Positions 51,228 through 63,208 of a DNA stretch of 64,000 nucleotides are shown piece after piece. The position numbers and the translations under genes are program-made. Under the pieces are notes generated by a model. That model saw only the letters and a list, made by a program, of their open reading frames with translations, made no database searches and was not told the DNA's origin. The DNA lies in assembly GCA_022843955.1 (NCBI GenBank), contig JALHMQ010000001.1, positions 430,980 through 494,979 of the forward strand, given 5' to 3'. Each line of letters starts with the position of its first letter. The first letter of the stretch is position 1. The DNA is from Burkholderiaceae bacterium. Lineage in GTDB: Bacteria > Pseudomonadota > Gammaproteobacteria > Burkholderiales > Burkholderiaceae_F.

Positions 51228-53161
51228 CGGACCCGCTCCTCGGAGCCCTCGGTCACCAGCTCCACCGGCAGGGTCGGTCGCACTCCCGGCTCCGGCTGCG
51301 GCACGCCGAGAGCGTCAGCCAACGTGCGGTTGAGCACCACGGTGGTGATCGGCTTCTGCAGCACCACCGGCTCCTCCACCCGGCTGCGCGCAATGGCCGC
51401 CGCCTGATCCGGATTCTTCGACAGCCGCTCGCGCATCACGCGCTGGAATTCGCTCAGCACCTCGAGCTGCTGGACTGCGGTCAGCATCACCACCGGCACC
51501 GGGAACGACACCAGTTCGCGGATGCGGAAGGCCGCCTCCACGCCGCTGATGGTCGAGTTGCCGAGGTTCTGGTCAGCCAGGATCAGGTCAACCTTCGGGC
51601 GCATCGCCAGCTTCTTCACCAGCGAGGCGTTGAAGCTCGTCGACGACAGGATGTCCGCGCCCCAGGAGCGCAGCAGCCGCGTCATGCTGTTGAGGATCTC
51701 CTCGTTGTCTTCCAGCACGACCACGGTGAAGCCGGCCAGCGACCGCAACGGCACCTCGGTCGGCTCCGGCGCCCGCGGGCGGCGGGTCGGCTGGGACGAC
51801 AGGTGCGCCTCAACGCGAAACACGGTGCCCGAGCCCGGCCGCGTGGTGACGATGAGCGGGTGGCCGAGCACGCCGCAGATGCGCTTGACGATCGACAGGC
51901 CGAGGCCGAAGCCACCGCCGCCGCCTTCGCTCTTGCCGCTTTCGCCGCGATAGAACTCCTCGAACACGCGGTCCAGTTCCTGCTGCTTGATGCCGGCGCC
52001 GGTATCCCACACCTCCAGGCTCATCACGCCGCCGCGCGGTCGCGCCGCCAGCAGTACCCCGCCCTTGGACGTGTACTTGATCGCGTTGGCGAGCAGGTTG
52101 CGCACCACGCGCAGCAGGAGCAGCGGATCGGAATCGATCGCCGCACCACAGCGGCGCACGCGCAGCTCCAGGCCCTTGTTGGCCGCCATCGGCGTGAACT
52201 CCTGCTCGAGCGCCTTGAACATGTCGTCCAGCAGCACCTGCTGCACGCGCGGCACGATCGCGCCAGAGTCCAGCCGCGAGATCTCAAGCAGTTCCTCGAC
52301 CAGCTTGGACAGCGACTCGACCGCGGAGGACAGGTTGTTGACGAGCGGCTCGGCCGGTCCCTGTACGCGCTTCTTGAGCAGCGACACATAAATGCCGATC
52401 GCCTGCAGCGGCTGACGCAGGTCGTGGCTGGCGGCGGCGAAAAACTGGGTCTTGGAGCGGGTCGCGTTCTCGGCATCGCGCCGGGCGTCGTCGGCCACGC
52501 GCTTTTCGGTCATCAACTGGCCGACCAGCACTTCGTTCTCGTAGTTGTTCTTGACCGACTCGAACATCGCCTCGCCGAAGTTGCGGCCGAAAAACGAGGC
52601 GAAGCCGAACACCGCCAGCATGACGATCGCGGCGGTGAAGTACGCGGGATCCTGCTCGGCCAGCATGCGGCCCACCAGCGGCAGCAGCGCCAGCGGCAGG
52701 AAAAAGAACAGCGCCGGCCGGTGCGTGGCGTACAGGGTGAGCGAGCCAAAGGCCACCCCCAGGATCACCGCCACCAGCACCAGCTGGTGCGACGGCACCT
52801 GCGGCGAGAAGAACAGCACGCCCGCCACGCCCCACAGCACGCCCGCACTGGCGGCCAGGGCGACCCACCAGGTGGCCCAGTTGTGCACCTTCTCGACGGT
52901 CTGGGTCGAGTCGGCGAACGCACGCGCCACGCGCAGGCGGATCAACGACTCGATCAGCATGGCGATGAACCAGGCGATCAGCGCGTTCTGGTCGTGGGTG
53001 TTCCAGAAGGCCGCCACCAGCGCGAAGCCGAGCACGATGCTGCCGAGCACCGACTGCGGCACCTGGCGATACACCGTGGCGATGACGCCGGCGAGGATCT
53101 TCTCCTGGCGCTGCTCGCGCGACTCGGAGTCGATGCCGAAGCGGGTTAACGGACCGGACAT
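51224..53161 (-). CDS. Hybrid histidine kinase with C-terminal receiver
   Basis: 645 residues. The N-terminal ~200 residues contain about six membrane segments with no large periplasmic loop. The H-box is FFAAASHDLRQPLQAIGIYV, followed by N-box LANAIKYTS, G1 DTGAG and G2 GGGFGLGLSIVKRI motifs. A receiver domain at the C-terminus has VLEDNEEIL and phospho-Asp in LILADQNLG. The kinase is divergent from the Liv-type operon at 53450 and convergent with the NarL-type regulator. Confidence 0.9.
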   Translation of the reverse strand: MSGPLTRFGIDSESREQRQEKILAGVIATVYRQVPQSVLGSIVLGFALVAAFWNTHDQNALIAWFIAMLIESLIRLRVARAFADSTQTVEKVHNWATWWVALAASAGVLWGVAGVLFFSPQVPSHQLVLVAVILGVAFGSLTLYATHRPALFFFLPLALLPLVGRMLAEQDPAYFTAAIVMLAVFGFASFFGRNFGEAMFESVKNNYENEVLVGQLMTEKRVADDARRDAENATRSKTQFFAAASHDLRQPLQAIGIYVSLLKKRVQGPAEPLVNNLSSAVESLSKLVEELLEISRLDSGAIVPRVQQVLLDDMFKALEQEFTPMAANKGLELRVRRCGAAIDSDPLLLLRVVRNLLANAIKYTSKGGVLLAARPRGGVMSLEVWDTGAGIKQQELDRVFEEFYRGESGKSEGGGGGFGLGLSIVKRICGVLGHPLIVTTRPGSGTVFRVEAHLSSQPTRRPRAPEPTEVPLRSLAGFTVVVLEDNEEILNSMTRLLRSWGADILSSTSFNASLVKKLAMRPKVDLILADQNLGNSTISGVEAAFRIRELVSFPVPVVMLTAVQQLEVLSEFQRVMRERLSKNPDQAAAIARSRVEEPVVLQKPITTVVLNRTLADALGVPQPEPGVRPTLPVELVTEGSEERVR

Positions 53162-53449
53162 GGCGGTGAATGATAGTGGGCTGGCGAGACAAGGGATGAA
53201 AGTAAGACCAGCTCAGCTGAACTTCTTGCAGCACGTTGTACCGTAGCACCGGTTAACGTCACCGCTCCTAGCGAAGCGGACGCCGCTACCGCTTATGAAG
53301 CCCCGGTCAAGGCGTAGCAAGGTCGACCTGGCCCGCGGCATCGTCGGCGGAAGGTTGCGTACGAGCTGCGTGCTACCCTGCCGCGCCCGACCGCCACCAA
53401 GCCACTAGAGCTTGCCCCTGACAGGTTGGTCGGCGGACGGAGAAAACCC

Positions 53450-54622
53450 ATGATCACGCCCATTTCGCTGCGCGCGCTGCTCGGCGCCGCCCTCGTGTCG
53501 ACCTGCCTCGCGGCTGCAGCCCAACCGGTCAAGGTCGGCATTGCGCAGGACCTGACCGGACCGTTCGCCGCCCTGGGCGCCGAAGCTCGCGACGGCTTCA
53601 ACCTCGCCATCAAGCAACTCGGCGGCAAGCTCGGTGGCGTGGACGCCGAGTTCCTGACGCAGGACATGGCGGGTAACCCGGACGCGGCGCGCCAGCTCGT
53701 CGAGCGCTTCATCAAGCGTGACAAGGTCGACTTCTTCACCGGCCCGATCGGCTCCAATGTGGCGCTGGCGGTCGGCCCCGCCCTGTTCGCCGAGAAGATC
53801 CCCTACCTGTCGAACAACGCCGGGCCATCGCAGTTCGCGGGCAGCCAATGCAACCCGTTCTTCTTCGGCACCGCCTACCAGAACGACTCCTACCACGAGG
53901 CGGCTGGCCGCTTTGCCGCGTCGCGCGGTTTCCAGAAGGTGGCGATCCTGGCGCCCAACTACCCTGCTGGCCAAGACTCGTTGAACGGCTTCAAGCGCGG
54001 TTTCGGCAAGCCGGTGGCGAGCGAGACCTTCACCAAGCTGGGCCAGCTCGACTACGCCGCCGAGCTGGCGCAGTTGCGCGCCCAGGCGCCCGATGCGCTG
54101 TTCATCTTCCTGCCGGGCGGCATGGGCATCAACTTCATCAAGCAGTTCGTCGGCGCCGGCCTATCCAAGCAGACCCAGATCATCGGCCCGGGCTTTTCGG
54201 CCGACCAGGACGTGATCCGCGCAGTAGGCCAGCCCATGCTCGGCATGTTCAACTCTTCGCACTGGAATCACGACTTCGACAACCCGGCCAGCAAGGCCTT
54301 CGTCGACGCGTTCCGCCAGGAGTACAAGCGCACGCCGTCGATCTACGCAGCGCAGGCGTTCGACGTCATCATGATGCTCGACGCCGCCGTGCGCGACGTG
54401 AAGGGCAAGGTCAGCGATCGCGAAGCCGTGCGTGCGGCGCTGAGAAAAGCCAACTTCAAATCGGTGCGCGGCGAGTTCCGTTTCGGCCACAACCAATTCC
54501 CGGTGCAGGACTTCTACCTGCGTGTGATCCGCCAGGACGGTGCCGAGATCAACAACCGCACGTTGTCGAAACTGATGGAAAAGCACGTGGACGCGTACGC
54601 GTCGCAGTGCGCGCTGAAGTGA
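53450..54622 (+). CDS. Liv-type ABC transporter substrate-binding protein (system 2)
   Basis: 390 residues from the ATG at 53450, with GGAGA 9 nt upstream; an in-frame codon 24 nt earlier is less likely. MITPISLRALLGAALVST is a signal peptide cleaved near AAA. The family segments are 'VGIAQDLTGPFAALGAEARD' and FFTGPIGSNVALAVGPALF. It provides the ligand for the LivHMGF genes that follow after a 266 bp gap. The ligand is unknown, and it is only distantly related to the system 1 binding protein. Confidence 0.92.
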   Translation: MITPISLRALLGAALVSTCLAAAAQPVKVGIAQDLTGPFAALGAEARDGFNLAIKQLGGKLGGVDAEFLTQDMAGNPDAARQLVERFIKRDKVDFFTGPIGSNVALAVGPALFAEKIPYLSNNAGPSQFAGSQCNPFFFGTAYQNDSYHEAAGRFAASRGFQKVAILAPNYPAGQDSLNGFKRGFGKPVASETFTKLGQLDYAAELAQLRAQAPDALFIFLPGGMGINFIKQFVGAGLSKQTQIIGPGFSADQDVIRAVGQPMLGMFNSSHWNHDFDNPASKAFVDAFRQEYKRTPSIYAAQAFDVIMMLDAAVRDVKGKVSDREAVRAALRKANFKSVRGEFRFGHNQFPVQDFYLRVIRQDGAEINNRTLSKLMEKHVDAYASQCALK

Positions 54623-54723
54623 TGCCCGGCGCCGTGCGTTGTTCATGTCGTCGTCGTTGCCGACGATCGCCGGACGTGAGGTGCTCGCACGGCGGTGACG
54701 CCGCGGCCCTCGGCGGAGCGTCG

Positions 54724-54765
54724 ACCGGAACGCCGCAACCGGAACGCCTCAACCGAAACGACATG
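54724..54765. repeat. Three imperfect 14 bp direct repeats
   Basis: Tandem units ACCGGAACGCCGCA, ACCGGAACGCCTCA and ACCGAAACGACATG lie between the binding-protein and livH genes of system 2. The third is degenerate. They might be a regulatory or processing element between the abundant binding protein mRNA and the permease genes, but are short enough to be incidental. Confidence 0.5.
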
Positions 54766-54888
54766 TCCATCAGGCGGCTGCAACGCCAGGCACCGCGCGC
54801 GTAGCGCCCTCCTGGGCCCGCGGGCCCCTCATCGCTGCCTCGGGCGGCACCATTCATCAGCGCGGCCCAGCGAGCCGCAACGTCCATC

Positions 54889-55803
54889 ATGCAACTGATC
54901 GCCGAACAGATGCTCAATGGCCTGCAGTTCGGCCTGATGCTGTTCCTGCTGGCGGCTGGCCTGACGCTGGTGTTCGGCATCATGGATCTGATGAACCTGG
55001 CGCACGGCTCGCTGTACATGATCGGCGCCTACCTGATGGCCACGCTGGCCCTGGCCACCGGCAACTTCTGGCTGGCGCTGCCGATGGCGATCCTGGGCAC
55101 CGCCCTGATCGGCCTGCTGCTCGAGCGCGTGCTGTTTCGCCACCTGTATCGGCGTGATCACCTGGCGCAGGTGCTCGCCACCTTTGCCGTCATCCTGATC
55201 ACCAATGACCTCGTGAAGATGATCTTCGGCCCGGCGCCGCTGCTGCTCAACGCACCGGCCGCGCTGTCCGGCCCGGTCGAACTGCTGCCGGGCTTCTTCT
55301 ATCCCGCCTACCGGCTGCTGATCATCGGCGTTGGCCTGGCCTGTGCGCTGCTGCTGTACTTGCTGGTGACGCAGACGCGCGCCGGCATGCTGCTGCGCGC
55401 CGGCGCCAGCAACCGCGAGATGGCGGCGGTGATGGGCGTGCGCGTGTCGCGTCTGTTCGCCGCCGTGTTCATGCTCGGCGCAGCGCTGTGCGCAGTGGCC
55501 GGGGCCCTGCTCGGCCCGTTGCTGTCGGTGCAGGTGGGCATGGGCGAGAACATCCTGATCCTCGCGCTGGTGGTGATCGTGGTCGGCGGCATCGGCTCGA
55601 TCCGCGGCGCCCTGGTGGGCGCGCTGCTGGTCGGCGTGGTGGACACCGCTGGCCGTGCGTTCCTGCCCGCGCTGCTCAACGCGTTCCTGCCGCTGTCCGT
55701 GGCCTCGAACCTCGGCCCGGCGCTGGCGGCGATCGCGATTTACCTGCTGATGGCCACCGTGCTGTTCTTCAAGCCAAGCGGTCTCTTTCCGGCGCGCGGC
55801 TGA
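54889..55803 (+). CDS. livH: Liv-type ABC transporter permease LivH (system 2)
   Basis: 304 residues, polytopic. The LivH N-terminal motif is 'FGIMDLMNLAHGSLYMIGAY' and the C-terminal motif 'LVVIVVGGIGSIRGALVGAL'. It forms one half of the membrane channel, with LivM encoded 11 bp downstream. The 266 bp gap from the binding-protein gene means either a separate promoter or an mRNA-processing site precedes it. Confidence 0.93.
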   Translation: MQLIAEQMLNGLQFGLMLFLLAAGLTLVFGIMDLMNLAHGSLYMIGAYLMATLALATGNFWLALPMAILGTALIGLLLERVLFRHLYRRDHLAQVLATFAVILITNDLVKMIFGPAPLLLNAPAALSGPVELLPGFFYPAYRLLIIGVGLACALLLYLLVTQTRAGMLLRAGASNREMAAVMGVRVSRLFAAVFMLGAALCAVAGALLGPLLSVQVGMGENILILALVVIVVGGIGSIRGALVGALLVGVVDTAGRAFLPALLNAFLPLSVASNLGPALAAIAIYLLMATVLFFKPSGLFPARG

Positions 55804-55814
55804 ACGGTGCTCGC

Positions 55815-56792
55815 ATGAATCACGCTGCCCGACCCACGGAGCTGCCGGCGCCGCTGCTGGCCGCTCGCCTGCTGGCGGCCACACCGTGGCTGCTGCTGGC
55901 CGCCGGCATCGCACTGCCGTTCGTGGCGCAGGCGCTCGGCCAGGAGTTCTACATCGGGGTGGCGCGACGCATCCTGATCTTTGCGCTGGCGGCCACCAGC
56001 CTGAACCTGATCCTGGGCTTCGGCGGCATGGTGAGCCTGGGCCATGCGGCGTTCTTCGGCATCGGCGCCTATGCGCTCGGCATCCTGATGGTCGAGGGCG
56101 TGGTGAACGCCTGGATCGCCTGGCCGCTGGCGATCGGCGCGGCGGCCGCCGCGGCGCTGATGATCGGCGCGGTGTCGCTGCGTACGCGCGGCGTGTACTT
56201 CATCATGATCACGCTGGCGTTTGCGCAGATGGTCTACTACCTGGCGGTCGGCCTGCGGACCTACGGCGGCGAGGATGGGCTCAGCCTGCCCGCCAAGTCG
56301 ATCCTGCCGGGACTCGACCTGACCGACGACACCACCTTCTACTTCGTCGTGCTGGGCTGCTTTGCGCTGACGATGCTGCTGCTCAACCGCCTCACTGCAT
56401 CACGCTTCGGTCGCGCGCTGGTGGGGATCCGCGAGAACGAGCAGCGGATGGAGGCGCTGGGCTTTGCCACGTACCAGATCCGCCTGATCGGTTTCGTGAT
56501 TGCCGGCGCGCTGGCCGGCCTGGCGGGCGTGCTGTTCGCCAACCACAACAGCTTCGTCTCGCCCACCGTGCTGCATTGGACCCAGTCGGCCACGCTGGTG
56601 ATCATGGTGCTGCTCGGTGGCATCGGCTATCGCTATGGCGGGTTGCTCGGCGCCGCCGCGCTGCTGCTGCTGGAAGAAGTGCTGTCGCTGTACACCGAGT
56701 ACTGGCACCTGGCGCTGGGCGTGATCCTGCTGGTGGTCGTGTTCGCCGCGCCGCGCGGCCTCGCGGGCCTGCTCAACCGGAGGCTGCGGTGA
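55815..56792 (+). CDS. livM: Liv-type ABC transporter permease LivM (system 2)
   Basis: 325 residues from the ATG at 55815; the frame extends upstream antiparallel to nothing plausible and inside livH. Motifs: 'ATSLNLILGFGGMVSLGHAA' and 'VLLGGIGYRYGGLLGAAALL'. It overlaps livG by 4 bp, showing coupled translation. Second membrane subunit of the importer. Confidence 0.93.
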   Translation: MNHAARPTELPAPLLAARLLAATPWLLLAAGIALPFVAQALGQEFYIGVARRILIFALAATSLNLILGFGGMVSLGHAAFFGIGAYALGILMVEGVVNAWIAWPLAIGAAAAAALMIGAVSLRTRGVYFIMITLAFAQMVYYLAVGLRTYGGEDGLSLPAKSILPGLDLTDDTTFYFVVLGCFALTMLLLNRLTASRFGRALVGIRENEQRMEALGFATYQIRLIGFVIAGALAGLAGVLFANHNSFVSPTVLHWTQSATLVIMVLLGGIGYRYGGLLGAAALLLLEEVLSLYTEYWHLALGVILLVVVFAAPRGLAGLLNRRLR

Positions 56793-57561
56793 GCCTGCTG
56801 GCGGTGCACGAGCTGACGCGGCGCTTCGGCGGCCTGCGCGCGGTCGACGGCGTGTCGATGCAGGTCGAGGCCGGCGGCATCCACGCGTTGATCGGTCCCA
56901 ATGGCGCCGGAAAATCGACGCTGATCAACCTGCTGTCGGGCAGCCTCGCCGCGGACACCGGTCGCGTGAGCTTCGATGATCGCGACGTCACCTCCCTGCC
57001 GATGCACCGCCGCGTGGCGTGCGGGCTGGCGCGCTCCTACCAGGTGAGCAGCCTGTTCATGCGCTTCTCGCCGCTCGACAGCGTGGCGCTGGCGATCCAG
57101 GCGCGTACCGGCAGCAGCCTGCGGTTCTGGCGACCGGTCAGCGCCGAGCGGGCGCTTTTCGACGAGGCGGCTGACCTGCTCGCCCGCGTCGGCTTGAAGG
57201 CGCGGCAGGACGTGCCGGCAGCGGCGCTGGCGCATGGTGAACAACGCCAGCTCGAGCTGGCGCTGGCGCTGGCCACGCGCCCCAGATTGCTGCTGCTCGA
57301 CGAGCCGATGGCTGGCCAGGGCCCCGAGGAGTCAGCCCGCATGGTCGAGCTGCTGGCATCGCTCAAGGGCAGCGTCACCATGCTCCTCGTGGAGCACGAC
57401 ATGGACGCGGTGTTCCGCCTCGCCGACGTGATCTCGGTGCTGGTCTACGGACGCATCATCGCCAGTGGACCGCCGGCGATGATCCGAGCCGACCCGCAGG
57501 TGCGCAAGGCCTACCTGGGCGACGACGATGCCGACGCCACGCGCCACGTTGCAGCGAGCGC

Positions 57562-57565
<4 letters not shown>
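56789..57565 (+). CDS. livG: Liv-type ABC transporter ATP-binding protein LivG (system 2)
   Basis: 258 residues from a GTG at 56789 that overlaps the livM stop. Walker A is GPNGAGKST, the signature is LAHGEQRQLELALAL and Walker B is LLLLDEPMAGQG. The long LivG-type C-terminus is present ('LLVEHDMDAVFRLADVISVL'). Overlaps livF by 4 bp. Confidence 0.93.
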
Positions 57566-58284
<719 letters not shown>

Positions 58285-58300
58285 CGGCAGTGCAGCCCCC

Positions 58301-58849
58301 CTAACCGGGCGTTGCCGTGCCCGACGCAAGCTTCATCAGGTAGTTGCGTTGCGACGGTGTCTCGATCGCGCCGCGCCGATGCCGCTGCACCCAGGTGATC
58401 GCAGCATCCGGCGCGGCCCCACGTTCGATCAGCACACGCGCGGCCACGGTGCCGCTGCGACCGAGCCCGGCGCGGCAGTGGATCGCCACCCGCTCATCGG
58501 CCTTCAGGCACGCGTGGACGCGCGGGCCGATGCGCTGCCACGCCACCTCGAACGCCGCTCCCGGCGCACCGAAGTCGGTGATCGGGCACTGCGCCCACGG
58601 CAGCCCGCGCGCTTCGCACTCGGCACCGAGGCGCGGCACGCCGAGCAGTGACAGTTCGTCGTTGTCGAGCAGCGTGACCAGCAAGGCGATGCGCAGCGCC
58701 GCCAGCCGCTGCAGATCGGCATGCAGGCCGTGTGCGTCGACGCCGGCGATGCCGCCGGTCAACCCGGGACAGGCAAGCAGTGCCAGATGGCCCGCGCTGC
58801 CCGCCACCGGAACCAGCGAGATGCGATCGGTCGCGCCGAACGAAGTCAT
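58301..58849 (-). CDS. Dual-specificity/tyrosine phosphatase-like protein
   Basis: 182 residues from the ATG at 58849; upstream open frame rejected. The signature HCxxGxxRS is HCRAGLGRSG near residue 120, and the general-acid aspartate probably lies in CPITDFGAP. The fold matches the DSP/KAP-like protein-tyrosine phosphatases. It is the last gene of the tadA-ldcA-phosphatase set, beginning 14 bp after the LD-carboxypeptidase stop. The substrate is unknown. Confidence 0.85.
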   Translation of the reverse strand: MTSFGATDRISLVPVAGSAGHLALLACPGLTGGIAGVDAHGLHADLQRLAALRIALLVTLLDNDELSLLGVPRLGAECEARGLPWAQCPITDFGAPGAAFEVAWQRIGPRVHACLKADERVAIHCRAGLGRSGTVAARVLIERGAAPDAAITWVQRHRRGAIETPSQRNYLMKLASGTATPG

Positions 58850-58863
58850 CGGCAGCGCCGCGG

Positions 58864-60814
<1,951 letters not shown>

Positions 60815-60894
60815 TCACGCGTGACGTCGCCAGTCAACTCGATCGATGCACAAAGGCATCGGCACTGCCGCGTGGCACGCAATCAAGTTTTATT

Positions 60895-60920
60895 GAGCGC
60901 TGCCGCCTGCGGCAGCGCTC
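60895..60920 (-). terminator. Strong hairpin just past the H1-like gene stop
   Basis: Perfect inverted repeat with 12 bp arms (GAGCGCTGCCGC / GCGGCAGCGCTC) and a 2 nt spacer, 2 bp after the stop of the minus-strand gene at 60923. The downstream minus-strand sequence AATAAAACTTG is not a T-run, so termination would rely on the stem; it also lies upstream of tadA. Confidence 0.6.
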
Positions 60921-60922
60921 GC

Positions 60923-61516
60923 TCAGCCTCGGCCGTCGCGCTTGGCCTGGTTGCGCCGACCACGTGCGGCGATGTGCGCGTGAACGTTCTGCTGGCCGGA
61001 TTGCTTCGGCTGCATGGCATGGCGCGCGACGCGCGCACTTTCGCTGCTTGGGCCGACATTGCGGGCCGCGACCGGCGCTTTCGAGGGGGCCTTCGGGCTG
61101 CGGGGCGTGGCACCGACCTTGGCCGTCGCCACCTTGGATCGCGGTGTAGCCGGAGCCAGCCTGACCTTGGTCTTGACCGCAGCGGCCTTCTGTTCAGCAC
61201 GCGCCTGCGCTGCTTCGACCTGCGCCAGGCGCCGCGAGAAGGACTCGAGGACGTCGGCGAAGAGGGCGGCCTTCTCCGCAGTGCGCGCGTTGGCAGCGCC
61301 ACTGCGGCCCATCTTGGTGCCAGCGCGATCGCGTGTCGCAAGCTTCTGCCTTTGCAGGAGGTCGCGATACTTCTCGCTCAAGGTGCGCGCACGCTTGACC
61401 TTGCCGCGCAATTGCACCGCGCTCAGGCCTGTCAGCCCCTGTCCGCGGCTGACGACGAACACCTCGAGTTCAGCCGCAGTCAGCAGCTTGCGAGCCTGGA
61501 TCAGGGTGGTCGCCAT
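60923..61516 (-). CDS. Basic, alanine/lysine-rich histone H1-like protein
   Basis: 197 residues with a GGAG site before the ATG. The N-terminal ~100 residues ('LTAAELEVFVVSRGQGLTGL', then KVKRARTLSEKYRDLLQRQK, MGRSGAANARTAEKA) form a conserved-looking helical domain seen in many betaproteobacterial proteins. The C-terminal half is low-complexity A/K/P/S-rich with repeats of KVxxAPATPRSK type, like bacterial histone H1 homologues and AlgP-type DNA-binding proteins. It may bind nucleic acid; the role is inferred. Confidence 0.75.
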   Translation of the reverse strand: MATTLIQARKLLTAAELEVFVVSRGQGLTGLSAVQLRGKVKRARTLSEKYRDLLQRQKLATRDRAGTKMGRSGAANARTAEKAALFADVLESFSRRLAQVEAAQARAEQKAAAVKTKVRLAPATPRSKVATAKVGATPRSPKAPSKAPVAARNVGPSSESARVARHAMQPKQSGQQNVHAHIAARGRRNQAKRDGRG

Positions 61517-61688
61517 TGCATCTCCTGGTTGTTGTCGAGGTCGGTCCGAACCGTATCACGCGTCGCCCCGCGCCCCCTTACTCTCACCCCGGAACCGTGT
61601 TCGTCACTGACGGCCTGTGCGAGCCGCCCCAGGTCGAGCGCACCGGCGGCGGGGCTGACTGCACCGGGGGCGCGCGCTCTCGACGACC

Positions 61689-62279
61689 TCAAGAGAAGCG
61701 CCGCACCCACCACAGGCGTGCACGGATGCCTGCTTCAGTGGTGTAGCCGCGCGTGACACTTCGCACCTGGCCGGCGCGGTCGACGAACAGCAGCATCGGC
61801 ACCGCATCGACGCCGAGGCGGCGGCTCAGTGTTGCGCCCTCGTCATTGACCGTCGGCCAGCGCAACTCGCGCGCCGCCAGGTACTGCACCACTGCCGCAG
61901 GTGCGCCGGACTGCATCGCCACGGTCAGCACGGCATCGTCGGCTGCGACCGCAGAGACATTGCCCTGGATCGTCTTGCACACCGCGCACCAGGTGGCCCA
62001 CACATACAGCACGTAGCCATCGCGGCCATGCACCTCGCGCCATTGCTGCACGGTGACGGCTGCACTCGCTGCGCCATCGATCAGCGGCGCATCGAACGCA
62101 GGCAGCGCGCCACGCACGACGTCGCGCGTGAGCCAGGCTTGCAGTCCGACAAAGACCGCCGCGACCAGCGTCAGTTCCAGCGCCCAGCGCCCGTAGCGCC
62201 GTCGACGCAGCCGCGTGCGCGCCGCCGGATCATCCGCGGGCGTTTCAGGCTGTTTGTCTGCTGGGAAGCCGGGCTGCAT
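61689..62279 (-). CDS. Membrane-anchored thioredoxin-like protein (WCAVC)
   Basis: 196 residues. A single membrane anchor lies at about residues 31-49 after a basic stretch (RLRRRRYGRWAL). The periplasmic thioredoxin domain carries ATWCAVCK (Cys98 and Cys101) and AVPMLLFVDRAGQV, the cis-proline segment. It resembles TlpA/ScsD-type membrane thiol oxidoreductases. It ends 172 bp before the H1-like gene and starts 33 bp after the AI-2E fragment stop. Confidence 0.85.
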   Translation of the reverse strand: MQPGFPADKQPETPADDPAARTRLRRRRYGRWALELTLVAAVFVGLQAWLTRDVVRGALPAFDAPLIDGAASAAVTVQQWREVHGRDGYVLYVWATWCAVCKTIQGNVSAVAADDAVLTVAMQSGAPAAVVQYLAARELRWPTVNDEGATLSRRLGVDAVPMLLFVDRAGQVRSVTRGYTTEAGIRARLWWVRRFS

Positions 62280-62312
62280 CGCAACTCTTCACGTAGTGCT
62301 TGCCGTCTTTCA

Positions 62313-62690
62313 TCAATCATCCGCGTTGGCGTGAGCTGCCGCTTCGCTCGCGCGCGAGCGCCAGATTTCCATCAAGGTGCTCGTCACGGCGAGCACGACC
62401 GGGCCGAGGAAGAATCCGACTGCACCGAAAACGATCACCCCGCCGATCATCGCGATCAGCAGCGGTACGGTGTGCATGCGCAGATAGCGGCCAACGACTG
62501 CCGGGTACAGAAGATTGTCGGCGATGCCGACGACCGCCGCGCCCCAGACGACCAGCACGATGGCCTGCACCCAGGCGCCGTCGAGCAGCAGAAACACCCT
62601 CGCCGGCAGCCACACGAGCGACGGGCCGACGATAGGCAGGATCGACAGAATCACCATGACCAGCGCCCAGAACCAAGCGGCGGTAAAGGC
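62313..62690 (-). pseudogene. AI-2E/PerM-family transporter, C-terminal fragment
   Basis: Only the C-terminal ~125 codons of an AI-2E family permease (normally about 350 residues) remain. From roughly 62690 the frame reads 'FTAAWFWALVMVILSILPIV' then 'GPSLVWLPARVFLLL' and 'VVFGAVG...GPVVLA' type segments typical of the family's last helices. A stop lies in frame at 62694-62696, directly upstream, and the missing N-terminal two-thirds are not found in the next kilobase, which holds higBA. A truncated product could still start at the ATG at 62657. Confidence 0.75.
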
Positions 62691-62848
62691 GCATCAAGTA
62701 CCGTAAGTACTTGTCGCGCATCACTTTTGCGGACAGTTTTTTACCGTCAGCTTGGCGAAGCGCCCTCGAAGTCGACGACACAGCGATATTTGCTGTTCAG
62801 TGAAGATTCGCGCCGCCCGCGTTACGGCTCTCGGCACCTGTCGACACT

Positions 62849-63208
62849 CTACTGAACCCCCTCCATCAGGCTCTCGTACGGGATATTCAACCCGTCGTGC
62901 AGCCTCTTGACCATCCGCAGGCTCAACGGGCGCCTCCGGTTCAGCACTTCGGAGACGCGGCCGCTCGGCCCGATGTACGGCTCCAGATCGCGAGGCGTCA
63001 GCCCTTCCTGCTCCATGCGGAACTTGATCGCCTCCACCGGATCGGCGGGCCCGAAGTCGTAGTGCTTGTTCTCGTACGCTTCGATCAGGGTGACGAGCAC
63101 ATCGCGCTCGTCAGCCTGCGGGGTGCCCTCCACGGCCTGGAAGATCTTCTCCAGGCGCCGGAAGGCGCGTCGCAGGTCGTCGTCGTTGCGGATCGGCTTA
63201 ATAGTCAT
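62849..63208 (-). CDS. higA: HigA-type antitoxin (XRE-like)
   Basis: 119 residues. The N-terminal half is a partner-binding region, and the C-terminal half an XRE helix-turn-helix: 'EQEGLTPRDLEPYIGPSGRV' with SEVLNRRRPLSLRMVKRLHD. It overlaps the toxin stop by 11 bp and is translated second, the toxin-first order typical of higBA. The antitoxin neutralises HigB and represses the operon through its helix-turn-helix. Confidence 0.92.
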   Translation of the reverse strand: MTIKPIRNDDDLRRAFRRLEKIFQAVEGTPQADERDVLVTLIEAYENKHYDFGPADPVEAIKFRMEQEGLTPRDLEPYIGPSGRVSEVLNRRRPLSLRMVKRLHDGLNIPYESLMEGVQ

